DNA of 64,000 nt from Purpureocillium takamizusanense (Eukaryota; Ascomycota; Sordariomycetes; Hypocreales; Ophiocordycipitaceae), in the NCBI RefSeq assembly GCF_022605165.1, contig NC_063076.1, positions 1,302,001-1,366,000 of the forward strand, written 5' to 3'. The notes below the pieces were generated by a model. The model did no database searches. It was not told the origin of the DNA and saw nothing but the letters and a program-made list of their open reading frames with translations. Below, in pieces: positions 48,698 through 60,900 of the stretch. Numbering within the stretch: the stretch's first letter is position 1; every line of letters begins with the position of its first letter. The position numbers were made by a program, and so were the translations under genes.

Positions 48698-51170
48698 TCA
48701 AGACGACTCATCGTCTCCCGCCTCATCGTCCCCATCGTCGTCGTCGCCATCGTCGTCGCCACTCTGCGGCCGGCCTCTCCTAGTCGCCCTGCCCCGGACC
48801 GGCCGTCCGCCCCAAAAAGCCTTCCTCTTCCGCTCGGCGACGTCCTCGGCACGCCACCCGCGGCCGACCCGTATGGTGCGCAGGAAGCCGTCGACGTGCA
48901 CCGCGCCGACGGCCTCGTCCTCGCTGTCGCGCTCCTCCTCGCCCCCCTCTCCCTCCCCCTGCTCCCCTTCCTTCTTCCTCCACCCCTCCGCGCCCACGTC
49001 GCGGTGGTCGGCGCCTCCATCCGGGTGCACGAGGTGCATGTGCCTCCGCAGGTTGGCGCGGCGGGCGAAACCCGTGGCGGCGCGGTCGCACGTCGTGACG
49101 GGGCAGAAGAGCAGCGCCGCGGAGGAGCGGCTGCGGGAGCGCGATGAGCCTCCTGCTGCTGCTGCCGGCGAGCAGACCGGTGTCGCGGAGCGTCCGCGCG
49201 GCGTGTGGGAGGGCGAGGAGGCGAGCGAGGCGAGGCGGCGCTGGCGCAGCGTGGGGCGGACTTGTTCGTCGGACGAGGACGAGGACGCCGCGGCGACGGC
49301 GGCGGATGAGGCGGCTCCGGGAGGGGAGGAGGAGGAGAGGCGGATGCGCTCGGGGCGGTACTCGACGGTGTGGAAGCCCGGCGGGCCGCGCGACGCGGGC
49401 ACCTCGTCGAGTCGCCTGATGACCATGGTCTCGCCGAAGAGGTCCGCGCAGCGCCTCGTCGTGCGCTTGATGACGTCCTCGGGGAAGCCGGCCAGCGCGG
49501 CGGCGCCGACCACGTCGCTCCAGTCGCGGAGGCCCCATCTTCGGATCTTGCGGTCGAGGTTGCTGCTGCCCTCATCGTCGTCGTCGTTGCCGTCGCCGTC
49601 GTCAGGGCGGTGTCGGCGGCGGCCCGGCGCGGCATCAGAGTCGTAGTGGTAGGAGTCCTCCCCCCCGGTCGGGCTGCCGTCTTGCGCCTCCGTGTCCTCG
49701 GGCGCGGAGGTGGACTGAGCACCCTCCGCCTCCACTTCCGCCTCCGCCTCCGCCTTGGCCGTCTCGAGGCTCCTCGTCCTCCGGCGCTCGATGCGCTCGT
49801 CGCCCTGGCGCAGCCACTCCTCAAAGGCGGCATCGCGGTCGCTCGGCGTGCAGGGCAGACGCCTGTGGCTCTCGCGGGCGACGCGCAGGCGCATCTCGTC
49901 CTCGGTCTCGCCCTCGCGCGGGACGTGGACCTTGCGCGGGCGGCCGCGGCGGCTCGTCCGCGGCGTGACGGCGCCGTCGCTGGCGGTGCCGGGTCGGGGT
50001 ATGCTTCGGGGCCGCCCGCGGGAGCGCTTCCGCGGCGTGGCTGCGGCGGTGGTGACGGTGGTGATGCCGGCTTGCGAGTCCGAGTCCGAGTCGCTGGGCG
50101 AGTCGGAGAGGTAGCACAGCCCGGCGACGCGCGCGTTGTGGAGGACTTGCAGCGTCTTGTCGAGCTGGGAGAGGATGTGTCGGACCGAGGGCTGGAGCAG
50201 CGCGTAGGACAGCTCGTCGTTGGTCGAGACCATGGGCTCGTACGTCCTTTCTTCCTTGGGTCCCTTGGAGCGTTTCGACTGCCGAGTGGATGCATCTCCC
50301 TGCGCTGAACCGTCGCTGTCGAGCTGCATCATGTTCGTGCTGTCGTCGCCGGACTCGTGCTTCATTGTGGGCCGTGGCGGTGACGAGGGCATCGACGCCC
50401 CCTCCTCTTCTTCTTCGTTCTCGTCCTCCTGCTTGCCGCCATCGTCGTCGTCAAACTCGCGCTGAACGGGGCCCGGGGGGGAAGCCTCAGATTCTATCGA
50501 CGCCCGCACCGGCAGCTGCCACCGCTTGCGCTTCCGGAAGCGCTCCTTTGCGAGCCGCAGTATCGCCGCGCCCAGCTCATCCTGCAGATCTGCGCTCGGC
50601 AAGGCCTTGATCTCCTCGCGACGTATCGTAAACTGCTCAGCCTCGTCGTCCTGCCGCCTGACGAGATGTTCCTGCGGAACGTTCTTCTCCCTGAGAGGCC
50701 AGGCGGTCCACTGCTTGGGCGGCGCCCATACTGACTCGTTTCCGTTGTCCTGCATCGTTGTCATCAGCACATACACACAAACACACAAACACACACACAT
50801 ATGCTCCGTCCTCACTCCCCGTGTCGACCGCCCTCCGACAAACGCAGGCGCTTGCGAGAGACAGGCAGTCAGAAGAAGTAGAAGATCAAAAGAAGAAACC
50901 CACCGCCTGTATCGTGAGCATGCGCGCCGTCGCCGGGTCCCTGCCCTGTCGCTTGAGCGCAAAGGCGTCGTACAGGTGCACCGCCAGGTCTTGGTGCTCG
51001 AGCTGCCGCATCGACCGCCACAGATGCCGCTCCTCCGCCGTGAGCGCGCGCCACGACGACTTGGGCCCCGTCCAGCGGTTCGGGCGATTGCGGTACAGGT
51101 CCTCGGAGGCGACTGATGCGATCTCGTCGCTGTCGAGGTCCCATCTCACGGGTCGTTTGGCCTCCTCCAT
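48698..51170 (-). CDS. Rrn9-domain RNA polymerase I initiation factor with AT-hooks and C2H2 finger
   Basis: A predicted nuclear/nucleolar protein of 772 residues. Two exons, 50904-51170 and 48698-50749, are joined over a 154-nt intron. The N-terminal exon (NRWTGPKSSWRALTAEER, RQLEHQDLAVHLYDAFALKR) and the start of exon 2 (EQFTIRREEIKALP, LQDELGAAILRLAKERFRKR, about 120-165) match the Rrn9 domain of the Pol I upstream activation factor; yeast Rrn9 is only about 365 residues. The rest is acidic and low-complexity, with two AT-hook-like cores RGRP near 333 and 358, a third RGRP near 748, and a C2H2 zinc finger at about 636-666 (CPVTTC ... FARRANLRRHMHLVH). It ends in an Asp/Gly-rich acidic tail. 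It lies 377 bp downstream of Nop7 on the same strand. A specialised chromatin regulator that shares the Rrn9 domain is the alternative. Confidence 0.82.
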
Positions 51171-51547
51171 GGTGGTGGGCTTTGTTTGTATGGCGGCCGC
51201 AGCCGCAGGCCCGCGCTTGGAAAAAATCTCAGCGCGAGATCGGTGGATTCATTCCTCCGCAAAATTTGATACGGATCTCGTGAGTGAGTGGTGTTATTTC
51301 GCTGTACAGCGAAGGCGTGGATGTGACTGATCGGTAGGTCGTTGGCGTTGTTGTGAGTGATGAATTAAAGTGCAAAACGAAAGTCACAGTGTGTATGTCA
51401 GAGTTTGTACTTTTTAGGCTTCGCCAGTAACTACACGCAACAGCGCCACACCAACATGTCGCAGCACTCAGGTACATTGTTTCCGACATTCAAACGAAAT
51501 TGAACCGGATTTAGATCTATGAAATGGTATTTACAGTAGCTCAAAAT
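51171..51547. other. Intergenic region Nop7 / Rrn9 gene
   Basis: It contains the Rrn9-gene promoter and the Nop7 3' end. AAAATTTGAT at 51261-51270 resembles the RRPE element of ribosome-biogenesis genes, and GCGCGAGAT at 51232-51240 is a poor PAC-like word. Both are weak matches. Confidence 0.4.
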
Positions 51548-53497
51548 TTACGCTTTTCCCTTTGCCTTTTCCTGTTCCAGCTTTCTCCTCTTCGACCGCA
51601 GCTTCTGGTCCTCGGCGCTCTTCTTGTTGTTAGTGTAAATCATCTGTTCATAGAGCTTCCGCTTCTTCTTGCTCAGCATGCCCTTGGCCCGCTCGAGATC
51701 TTCCGCTTCCTCGCGTGCCTTCTTGTTCAACGCCTTCTTGGCATCCTCCTTGGCCTTCGCCTTGGTCTTGGCCTGTGACTTCACCGAGGCACCTGCCAGC
51801 TCGGCCTCGAGCTCCTTCTGTCGGGCGTCGGCTTCATCTTCATCCTCGTCGTCTTCGGCTTCTTCTGCCTCGACGCCCTCCATGTCATCCTCATCATCCC
51901 CCTCTTCGTCCTCGTCGTCTGACCCTGCGACGTCCATGCCCTCCGCGGTCTCGTCCGCGTCCGCGTCCACGGCCTCCAAGGCCTCTGCCTCAGTTTCCTG
52001 CTCCTCGAGCGGCATCGTGGGATCGTATGCTCCCTGCACCTTCCTCACGAAAGGACTCAAGTGAGGCGGCAGCGAGGCGCCAGGAGCGTACATGTGCGGC
52101 TCCTTGAGCTCCCCGTCATTGACGCTATCCCAGACCCACTGGGGCTGGACGTACGTCCGTCCAGGCACGCGGCGGTTGGCTGCCAGCTTCTGTGACGTCT
52201 GGTTGTCCTCCGCGTCCTCGTCCTCGTCGGCCGCGGCTTGTATCGGAGGCCGATCGACGATCTGATGTGTGATTGAAGGGTCCAATTCGTTAGTCGTGAA
52301 GGCGCCGTCGCCTAGAACGGCGTCCCATCCGACGCGCTTGCAGCCAAACGACTTGAGCAGGAACTCGAGGGGTTGTCGGGGGGTTTCGCGGGAGAGGTAA
52401 AATGTGCAGTTCGCGAATAGTGAGTTTCCGCTGCCTCCGGCGGCCTCCGGCTGCGGCAGCTCATCGCCACCCTCCGCAGCCGGCTCAAACTTATCAATGG
52501 CCTCGCTGGTAGCTCCCTCGACCGCGGCGTCTCCGTTATCGCTGGCTTCCGTTCGCTCCTCACTGCCCTTGATGGTCTTAATGACCTTGTTCACGGCAGC
52601 CTGGACCTTGGGATCAGGCTTGTGTGGCGCATCCTCGAGCTGCTTCACTTCCTCGACACCCATAAGCGCCTTGCCTTCAAGGGTGAAGGCACCGAGTTCG
52701 GCGGCGTTCTCGTCCTTGACCGCGTCGAACTTGGGGGGGTACTTGAGGCCAATGGCTGTGTAGAGTCGGAAGTTGACAAAGCCAAGCAGCGTCATATAGA
52801 ACTCGACAAAGGTACCCATGATCCTGAAGTCAACGTCGCCGACGATCCGTTGGTTGAACTTGTACGGCACCAGCCACAGAATGTCCTGGCCCTGGATGTT
52901 CGCCTGGTAATAAATACCCTTGATAGACAAGAAAGACTTGGTGACGCTCTTGGAGGCGATGAGGTAGTGCTGGAACTCGAGGCACAGGCGCTCGCACCGC
53001 GCAATCATCTTGGCGGGAACGCTGGAGGTGGAGGGCAGATTCGCAAAAAGGAAGAGCATGGACAGGCAGTCGTCGAGGTCGCGCAGCGCATCGACAAACG
53101 TCGGGTAGCGCTCGCGAATGACATGGTCGAGCGTGTAGAGCGGCTTCCCCGTCTTGTCGGACCTGGCGGCGTTGCCCTCGAGTCGCTTCGCGTCGCCGAC
53201 GTCGCCGCGGCCGAGCGCGCGCGAGATCTTCTTCTCGAGGACCTTTTGGTCGCGGAACTTTTGCAGCAGCGGCTCGTGCAGCAGGTACTGGATGTCCTTG
53301 GCGTAGTAAAAGGTCGTGGAGCTGGTCGACGACTTGGACACCTTCTTCTTGCTCCGGGGCTCGCGCGGGTAGATGCCCTTCCAGATGCACAGCTTGCGGA
53401 AGTCGGGCAGGCTGATCTGCAGCTTCCGGATGGCCTGGTTGCGCGTGACGTAGTTCTTGGCCGCGCCGGCCTGGCCCTTCTTCTGTATCCGCGGCAT
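51548..53497 (-). CDS. NOP7: Pescadillo homolog, ribosome biogenesis (Nop7)
   Basis: A nucleolar component of the PeBoW/Nop7-Erb1-Ytm1 complex, needed for 27S pre-rRNA processing and 60S subunit maturation. It is a single exon of 649 residues. The start [20 protein letters not shown] is the family's usual N terminus, so the ATG at 53497 is preferred over the in-frame extension to 53533. The Pescadillo N domain spans about 5-290 ([58 protein letters not shown]). A BRCT domain follows (about 355-480, [14 protein letters not shown] ... [12 protein letters not shown]). Then comes a long Asp/Glu-rich stretch, and a Lys/Arg-rich coiled-coil tail ([16 protein letters not shown]) ends the protein. 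It is divergent from PIG-U and upstream of the Rrn9-type gene on the same strand. Confidence 0.97.
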   Translation of the reverse strand: MPRIQKKGQAGAAKNYVTRNQAIRKLQISLPDFRKLCIWKGIYPREPRSKKKVSKSSTSSTTFYYAKDIQYLLHEPLLQKFRDQKVLEKKISRALGRGDVGDAKRLEGNAARSDKTGKPLYTLDHVIRERYPTFVDALRDLDDCLSMLFLFANLPSTSSVPAKMIARCERLCLEFQHYLIASKSVTKSFLSIKGIYYQANIQGQDILWLVPYKFNQRIVGDVDFRIMGTFVEFYMTLLGFVNFRLYTAIGLKYPPKFDAVKDENAAELGAFTLEGKALMGVEEVKQLEDAPHKPDPKVQAAVNKVIKTIKGSEERTEASDNGDAAVEGATSEAIDKFEPAAEGGDELPQPEAAGGSGNSLFANCTFYLSRETPRQPLEFLLKSFGCKRVGWDAVLGDGAFTTNELDPSITHQIVDRPPIQAAADEDEDAEDNQTSQKLAANRRVPGRTYVQPQWVWDSVNDGELKEPHMYAPGASLPPHLSPFVRKVQGAYDPTMPLEEQETEAEALEAVDADADETAEGMDVAGSDDEDEEGDDEDDMEGVEAEEAEDDEDEDEADARQKELEAELAGASVKSQAKTKAKAKEDAKKALNKKAREEAEDLERAKGMLSKKKRKLYEQMIYTNNKKSAEDQKLRSKRRKLEQEKAKGKA

Positions 53498-54058
53498 TGT
53501 GTCGGGTCTGTGCCTGGAGGAGGGAAGCCGCAATTGATGTTGTGTCGTCGAGGGTTTACTCGTTCGAAAGACAGGCGGCGGGGCGGGCAGCAGCGACGAG
53601 ATATTCGACTTTTTTTCTTTGGCTCTGGGCCTGGGAAATTTTAATGCCCCCGCCCACCGCCTGAAGAATCCCGCGAAAGCGGTCTAGCGGCGGGCAGTTT
53701 GAAGCCAGTCTGCTCACCGCCTGCAGGCGCGACAGCATCCACTGGAGGCCCACCACCATTGCGGCATTGGGGAGGGTGCAGGTGCGCCGAACGAAGCCCT
53801 GGAGGCGCTGAGCCTCACCCCCGAGACTTCAGCTCCAGGCGTCGGGCCGGGCTCCGGCGGGCGCGGGTTGGATGGATGCCAAGTGGCCTCCGACCTCCCT
53901 CCACTCACGCCTTCCTAGTCGGACCCATCATCGTCAGCTACTGCTGCGGCCGTCACAAGCTCTGGCGCGTCCCTTCACCTCCCACTTCCTCCTCATCCTG
54001 CTCCTCCTCCGTCGCCGTTTCCCTCCCCACACAGCTGCGCAATGGCCTGAGAGATGCC
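53498..54058. promoter_or_regulatory. Divergent promoter, Nop7 / PIG-U
   Basis: 561 bp between two divergent start codons. Within 150 bp of the Nop7 start lie GCGACGAGAT (53593-53602), one base off the PAC element GCGATGAGAT, and GAAATTTTAA (53635-53644), similar to RRPE. These two elements together mark ribosome-biogenesis promoters in ascomycete yeasts. The half nearer PIG-U is C/T-rich. Function is inferred from resemblance only. Confidence 0.4.
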
Positions 54059-55558
54059 ATGGCCGCGACCACCACCATGACCTTGCGAGGCAGAGCTGGC
54101 GTCTACGCCGGCGCCGCCTTGCTGCGACTCGTCCTGACCCTTGCCTTCCCCGGCCTGCCCGACCTCTTGACTGGCCGCGTCGAGATCTCAACCCCTGTCA
54201 CGAGCTTCAAGCGATGTAAGCTTCGCATCGCGTGCCGCCTAGACAAACACAAAACACCCCTCTCCTCCCTTCGCTTTCTTTACCACTCTTGAAAAGAAAG
54301 AAACCGGAAAGACGCTGACGCCCGTGTGACCGTTGTTGTTGCTGTCTCTCTAGTGCAAGAAGGGCTGTTCCTCTACAACCACAACGTCTGGCCGTACGAT
54401 GGCGGCGTCTACCACCAGGCGCCGCTGCTGCTCCCCCTCTTCTCGCTGCTTCCCGACGTCAAGGCCTGGCCCATATTCACGTCCCTGCTCTACATTGCGG
54501 TGGACCTGCTGAGCGCGGACGCGCTGGCGAGGATCGCGGACTCGGGCGAGGCCGGCCAGTCGAGGCTGTTTGCGTCCCCGCGACGGGCTAAGCGCGCGTC
54601 CGGACTGCTCGTGGCCGCGGCGTGAGTTCTACCCTCTCCCTCCGGGTCCCCGCAGCCAGCGTGCGCGTCTGCACAAGCAGACTAACAACGATGCTTAAGG
54701 TTCCTCTTCAACCCCTTCACGATCGCGACCTGTATCGGCCGCTCCACGAGCGTCTTCACAACATGCGCCATCCTCCACGCCATCGCCAAGGCCATCTACG
54801 GCTCCCCCTTCAACGCCATGGTCGCCCTGTCGTTCGCCTCGTACCTCTCCATGTACCCGCTGCTCCTCCTGCCGCCGCTCATCCTCCTGGCATTCGACCG
54901 CCAGCCTGAGAAGCGCCGGGCCACTTGCGCCGTCCGGTTTGCCGCCAAGTGCGTTGTCGTCGTGGCGGGCTGCCTGGGCGTGCTGCTGGGCATGTCGTTT
55001 GCCCTGACGGGCAACTCGTGGGAATTCCTCGCCCGCACGTACGGCATCCAGCTCACGCTCTCGGATCTGACGCCCAACGTCGGCCTCTGGTGGTACTTCT
55101 TCATCGAGATGTTCGACTCGTTCCGCGCCTTCTTCCTCGCCGTCTTCTGGCTGCACCTGTCCGCCTACGTTGGCGGCCTCTCCATCCGCCTACGCACCCA
55201 GCCCCTCGTCGTGCTGACCCTCCTGCTCGGCATCTTCTCCATCTTCAAGCCCTACCCGTCCATCTCCGACACCAGCCTCTTCCTCGCCATGCTACCCCTT
55301 TACGGCCACGTGCTGCCTCTCATGCGCTACACGTACGTCGCCTCGGCCACGATATTGTACGCCACATTTCTTGGGCCCGCCTTTTACCATCTGTGGATCT
55401 ACGCCGGCAGCGGCAACGCCAACTTCTTCTACGCCATCACACTGGTATGGAGCCTGGGCCAGAGCTTGCTGGTGTCGGACTTGACGTTCGCGGTCCTGCG
55501 AGATGAGTGGGAGGTTGAGCGACCCGAGATGGCCGGCAAGGAGATCAAGCAGATATAA
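54059..55558 (+). CDS. GAB1: GPI transamidase subunit PIG-U (Gab1/Cdc91)
   Basis: A polytopic ER membrane protein of 427 residues, a subunit of the GPI transamidase that attaches GPI anchors to proteins. Three exons join in frame: 54059-54215, 54354-54621 and 54700-55558; introns are 138 and 78 nt, the second with a GACTAAC branch. Joins give SFKRLQEGLFLYNHNVWPYDGGVYHQAPLL and AAAFLFNPFTIATCIGRSTS in the order expected of the family. Near the N terminus GRVEISTPVTSFKR is conserved, and later SFASYLSMYPLLLLPPLILL, a long luminal/hydrophobic stretch with NVGLWWYFFIEMFDSFRAFF, and YPSISDTSLFLAMLPLYGHV. About eight or more membrane helices are visible. The C terminus ends shortly after a final helix. 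It converges on Sam37 with 185 bp between stops. Confidence 0.96.
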
Positions 55559-55743
55559 AAGACTATTGGTCTCTAGAAAACTAGCCATGGACAACGTCCG
55601 GCCGGGGTTGAAATCTTTGTAGCAACATTTGCATGTCGCCGCCATAGAGTGGACACTAAAAGAGATAAATGCAAGCGAAAGCATATTGATGAGAAAAAAG
55701 GGGTATCATGTCTGTTGATGCTACTCGTACAACTGGCCCCCGT

Positions 55744-57187
55744 CTAGTCTACTTCCGAATCTGCTTCTACAAGCCGGCCATCGCCAGGCTGTGCCGCCGC
55801 CGACCCCATCGGCTGGCTGTCGTACACCCCCATGGCGCTATTCAGCATAGAACCCAAATCGCCAAACTGGCTGAGTTTGGATGTTCCTCTTTGCACCTGC
55901 CAGAGCTGCGACCTGGCACCGAACGGCTGCAACGTCGTGTATGCGTGGAACCCGTAGCCGAAGGCCGCACCGGCGGCCGCCAGCGCCATAAACAGGACAA
56001 CTGCGCGCTGGTCGATGCCCTTTGTGCGCTTTTCGGCGCGTAGCCGCATCTCGGTGGCATATTGAGCGCCGACCCCCGGCGCGTGTCGGAGGACCGAGTC
56101 CAGCGCGCGCGCGCCAGACGCCAGCAAAGACGGGACCTCGGGTGCCGCCCAAGGCAGGTCCATCGGCAGCATGTCGTCGACAAAGTTGCAGAGTTGAGGC
56201 GTTTCCGTCTGCATCCAGTCTCGGAGAAATGATCGGGGGACCTCGGGCTTGGCCATGAGGGCGAGATATCCGTACGCCAAGCAGTCGAGAGAGCTAACGG
56301 GCGTTGTGTCGCCGAAGAAGCGCGGGTGCTTCTCGTCGCTGCTGCTCTCGCTCAAGAACTTAACTAGATTCAAGAGACAGTCCTCGACGAGCCCGAAGAG
56401 CCTTATGGCGACTGCTTGTTCGGGTGTCATTTCCTCGCGGACAGTCTTTTTCGCTCTCGTCAAAGGCAGATGCCTTCTAAACGTCTCGGGTAGCGCATCT
56501 CGCCCAGCAGTCAAGTGAAGGCCACCATTGGGATCAAAGTCCGTATCCAGCTCGGCGAGGCCCAGGTGCTCGACGCGCTTGATGGCCTCGGCACGTATGA
56601 GTGTCGGGACGGTCCAGGTCAGCGGGAAGGAAAGCAGGGAGCTGTACGCGGGCCGTGTTGTGGCGGCCCAGTTGGCGGCCGAGGCATAGAGTGAGAGATC
56701 GACGAGGGGCGCAGCATGAGCGTCCAGGTACACCATGAAGGCAACGGCGTCGATTTTCTGAGTGGCGCTGAGGCCGGCGTCGAGGTTCGGGCAGAGTGAC
56801 CTTTGCAAGAGGTAGCCGACTATCTCGTGAAACCCGCTCGACCAGGCGCCGTCATGGCACAGGGCGGGGAGATGATCTGCGGCGCACGATGGCGGTTAGC
56901 TTGGACTGGGGTCGCGGGAGTCAGGACCGGGGTCGCGGGTTACGTTTGCGCCGGAGGCATACGTAAGGGGGCCGCGGCGGGAGGGGAAAAGTGAGGGGAA
57001 AGGCAGGATGGAGGAGAAGGAGAAGGCTCGGCGTACGCTCTGGGCAGATGAAGGGGTCGTTGCTCAGTATCAGACGCCACGCGGTGCCCGGGAGGCCGGA
57101 GTGGTGAAAGTATGCGATGGTGGCGAGACACTCGGCATCGATGGACGGGAGGCCAAAGGCCGAGCCCCAAACATGGAGGTCCAACAT
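55744..57187 (-). CDS. SAM37: Mitochondrial outer-membrane SAM/TOB subunit Sam37 (metaxin-like)
   Basis: A subunit of the sorting and assembly machinery that inserts beta-barrel proteins into the mitochondrial outer membrane, 427 residues. Two exons, 57037-57187 and 55744-56876, are joined over a 160-nt intron (GTACGC ... CGCCGCAG). The N terminus (MLDLHVWGSAFGLPSIDAEC) is the typical Sam37/metaxin opening of a GST-like fold, continued after the splice by HHLPALCHDGAWSSGFHEIV. A Tom37 C-terminal region follows with LVDLSLYASAANWAATTRPAY. A membrane segment lies at about 341-363 (AVVLFMALAAAGAAFGYGFHAY), followed by a 64-residue tail, which fits a C-terminally anchored outer-membrane protein. 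Upstream on the minus strand lies a (GCT)9 repeat. Confidence 0.93.
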
Positions 57188-57522
57188 GGCGGCGTTGGGG
57201 GCGGGATTCGAAGTTGCGTCTCGACGCCGTTTCGCCTATCGCGGGCGGCGACTCGAGGGACTTGCGAGAGTGTGCTCAGGCGGATGCGAGCTGCGCCGGG
57301 TGAAGGGGTTCGGCCGGAGCACAGCCCAGAATAGAAACGGCCAAGAGGCGAGGGCAACAGGCTGCAACGTCGGCGTGCGTCGCAATGCCGCGGCTGGTGA
57401 CGTGTGCGATGGCGGTTGAAGTGCAGCTGCGGAGGTGGAGGAAGCGGGCATGCAAGGCTGCAAAGACAAGGCAAGGCAGGGTGTTTGCGCGCGGCTAAAG
57501 GGCCTGCGGCTCAAGGCTAGGC

Positions 57523-57525
<3 letters not shown>

Positions 57526-57552
<27 letters not shown>
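57526..57552. repeat. (GCT)9 trinucleotide repeat
   Basis: Nine perfect GCT units about 340 bp upstream of the Sam37 start, reading AGC on the Sam37 coding strand. It is followed by imperfect GGTGCAGGCAG repeats to about 57598. Confidence 0.85.
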
Positions 57553-57554
<2 letters not shown>

Positions 57555-57955
57555 GTGGGTGGTGCAGGCAGGTGCAGGTGCAGGCAGGTGCAGGTGGTTC
57601 GTGCCTGCCTTCCCCACTTCTGCTAGCTTCCGTGCCGTCGCCCGCCGTTACAGCGGGCGTGAGGGAAGTGGCCCGCTGCTCTGCGCCGCTCTGACGCCGC
57701 CGGGAGCCGCTGGCGCGCGCAAGCCACAGCGCGTAGCCACGTGATGGGAGGACTTCAAACCATCGAGTTAGGGGGATGACAGGTTCTCTGGCGGCGTCAA
57801 TCCATCAAGGGGGGCGGAAGGTTCCGTCCGTTCGTCTGCCCGTGGCTCTGCACCACAGCTGGAACACCTGGATCTCCACCCGACACAATGCCCGAAACCC
57901 CTCCCCCAGTATTTCATCCGTGCGCGCGCAGCGACAAATTTCCCAGGGGGAAGAA

Positions 57956-57969
57956 GGGGGGGGGGGGGG
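57956..57969. repeat. 14-base poly-G run
   Basis: An uninterrupted G run in gene-free DNA; its length is a possible assembly error point. Confidence 0.85.
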
Positions 57970-60900
57970 CAACGTCACTGTAGCAGGAGACCTTTTCCAT
58001 CACACACAGACACCCACCCCCAAATGAGCATGCGCTGACAAAATAGGTCGATTGTGGGGTTGTTGCCACGCTTCAGACGACCAGACGGGCGCCAGGCCAG
58101 CCAGGCACAAGGAGGAAATAAAGGGTGCATCCACAGTGGCGAAAACATGCTCCTCTAGTCGGACAAGCCCCTGAAGATCTAGTAGTTTGACAGAGGGGGA
58201 AAGAGAAGAGAAGGAAGCCCCCCCCCTTCTTTCCGAATGCGACGACGCAGGGTCTCGTCGCGAAACGACCTCCTGGACCATTGAACCACCTTCAATTTCC
58301 TCATTCGCCTGCGAACCGATGGGGGACATGCCCATTGGGGGCCGGAGGCGAGGCTGGGCTGGGGTCGGAAAGCGAGACATACGGACTTTGTAAGTCTCCC
58401 CACGCAGTCCACACAAATTGGCAAGCTGCAGAGTGCTACTAATAACTCTCAGTCCATCGGCATTGAGTACGGGCGCCCGTTCTCCACAAAGAGTCGTAAC
58501 GAAGGATCAGTACATACATACGTACGTACGTACGCGCGCTGCTCGCTCGCGACTCTCTCTCTCTCTTTGTGCTGCCCCGGGCTCGAGGCGGCGTGGTGCA
58601 GATCGTCGCGCCCGGTCGACGTCAGCGGTCAGCAATCCGCCATTGCCGCCTGTTTCAAAGACCACAGGCCAACCCGTAACTAAGTTAGTGGCCGGCTGGC
58701 GCGCCTTGCTTTTGGAGGCGGTGGGCTTGACGATCGATTTTCCCGTTCAGCTGGACGGGGGGTTCACACGTGGACGACGGGTTGCCGGCGGGCGCCAGCG
58801 GGCAACAACCAGCCAACAACCGGGAATTCGCTTCCCGTCGTGTCGTGAGCCCTTGGGCCAATACTACCTGTGTTCTTGTTCTCTGTCTCCTCCTTGAGTC
58901 ATTCATCGCGCAATTCCATTACTGCCACGTACTAACGCTCACTACGTACCTCGGGGGCTACACAGGGCTGCGCACATGTCGACTGGGCTAGTACTGCGTA
59001 TTCCGGTCCCGCACCGCTACTCTAGCTCTCTACTATCAAAGTTGGCGCCGAAACGGTGCTACCGTGCAGGTGTGTCTGTAATTACTGAGAGCCTACCATA
59101 TAGGGAGAGTCGCGAGCGAGTACGAGAGGCAAGGAGGGGGGGCCAAGGACCGTAACTAATTTGCCGTGGCTACTGACTTACCATCGCGCTTATAATTCCC
59201 ACGGCCAAGGAACCGCGCCCGCTGACGCAACATGGCCTGCTCGCCGGCCCACCCCCAACCATTACTTTCAAGCCGAACCCCCCTTCCCATGGCGGACACG
59301 GCAAATACATGTACCTGCCAGTTGTTGAACTAGTAGCAAGAGTAGTACTAGGGGCAGCGGCCGCCGGCCCCTCCCTCCCTCCCTCTGGGCGCGCGTGATG
59401 CGTCAATGACATGTTCATGTTCGGCCAGCTCCTCAAATAGGGAGGCCGCGTTCGCGGACCTAGTCCAGGAACCCGCTCCACCTGTTGTGGTGGCCGCCCG
59501 CCCGGCCGCCCGGCCAACTTGCCGGTAGTAGTAGTCTTGTGGCTGACTTGGCGGGCCGGGCAACCTAGTTGTTTGGGCGTCCCGTTCGTGGTGGCCCGTC
59601 GAGCCGTAAGTCCGTCTTGTAGGTGGGGATCGTTCGCGAGACCTTTCATGGCCACCACATCTCAGTCAACCACGAGGCAGTCAGCTTTGGCATTGGGAAG
59701 CATGGCACATCACGGAGGCTCACAACGTTTGGAGGGGCAATTACGTCCCCTCTCCGCCTGCGGCGTCTAAAGCTAGCTCCTAGCGGCATCGAGGAAGGTG
59801 GACAGGTGGCAGGGATTCAGGTGCGAGATTCCCTGATGGGAGCTCCCGTGGCATGAGAACTGGGGGCTGACTGTTGGGTCGAGTGTGTAACAATGCTAGT
59901 ATTAGGTATGTGTTGTCAAACGTCTTACACCGAGCGATCAGTGGACAGTTTGCAAACTTCTATTTCGAAGTCGATGCCAATATTCTATGTGACGTGCCCT
60001 TCCTCCCGAGTAATGAGCCGTGTTCATCATTAAGCCTTATTCCTCTTCATATCCCGAGTAGCTGCCGTTGTGGTGAGGGTATCAACAGCGACGCAGCCGC
60101 CTCCCAAAAAAAATCAAGAACAAAACCGATAGCGAGATCCTCTAGTAGTACAGACCCAAATGCGACCCCTGATCCCAAGCACTCTGCAAAAGGAGGGAGG
60201 GGCTGGGAGATGCGTGATGCGTAAAGCCCAGTATGGCTATGAGATGTGGATGCTGAGATGTGATGTGACGTGATGAGACAATGGTATGAGACGATTAAAG
60301 CCGTATAATAATACACTTAGATGGCCTCGACCGGGGGGGCCCTGGGCGCCGCCGAGCGAGTGAGAATAAAAAGTAGGAGAAGAGTCCCCATTCCGCTCGA
60401 GCCAGCGAGGACGGTGAGTGCGTGGAGGCGACCGGTTATGCAGCCACGTCCACCTCAAGTGAGGGGCCCACGCGCGAGCAGGCGGGGTATGTTTGTTGTC
60501 GAGGTGGCCATGATCGTGGCCGCTGATGCGGGCATTGTTTCTGAACGTGTAGGTCTCTGGCAGAGACACGGTCAGGTCCAGGCAGATGATTCGGCGGGTT
60601 CATGCATGCGGCCGCCGCCAGGGCCACCATGGAGGGGGGCCAGATGACCTCGGGGTGCAGAGTGCAGAATGCAGGATGCGAGGGCCAGCCTCCAGCTGTC
60701 GGTTCCGTAGGCGGCGGCGGGCGGTGCATGCTTCGACCCCGCCGCGAGTTTGACAGGGCATGGATGCGGGTGAGATGGCTGACGTGCAGACGCGCGCTGT
60801 GGCTGCTGCTACTGCTGCTGCATGGTTCGAGGCGCAGGGCTGGACCATGGGCTTGCGGCTCTGCCTGGTGTGTGACGCCAGGGCAGAAACAGACGAGATG

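Noticed and set aside
48670..50295. Long open frame overlapping the Rrn9-type gene on the same strand, and long frames antisense to it
   Set aside because: Composition is Arg/Pro/Ser-rich without motifs; the frame encoding the Rrn9 domain and C2H2 finger is clearly the coding one.
57200..57225. tRNA B-box-like word (GATTCGAA) near the Sam37 start
   Set aside because: No A-box or cloverleaf surrounds it; it lies just upstream of the Sam37 start codon and fits as leader sequence.
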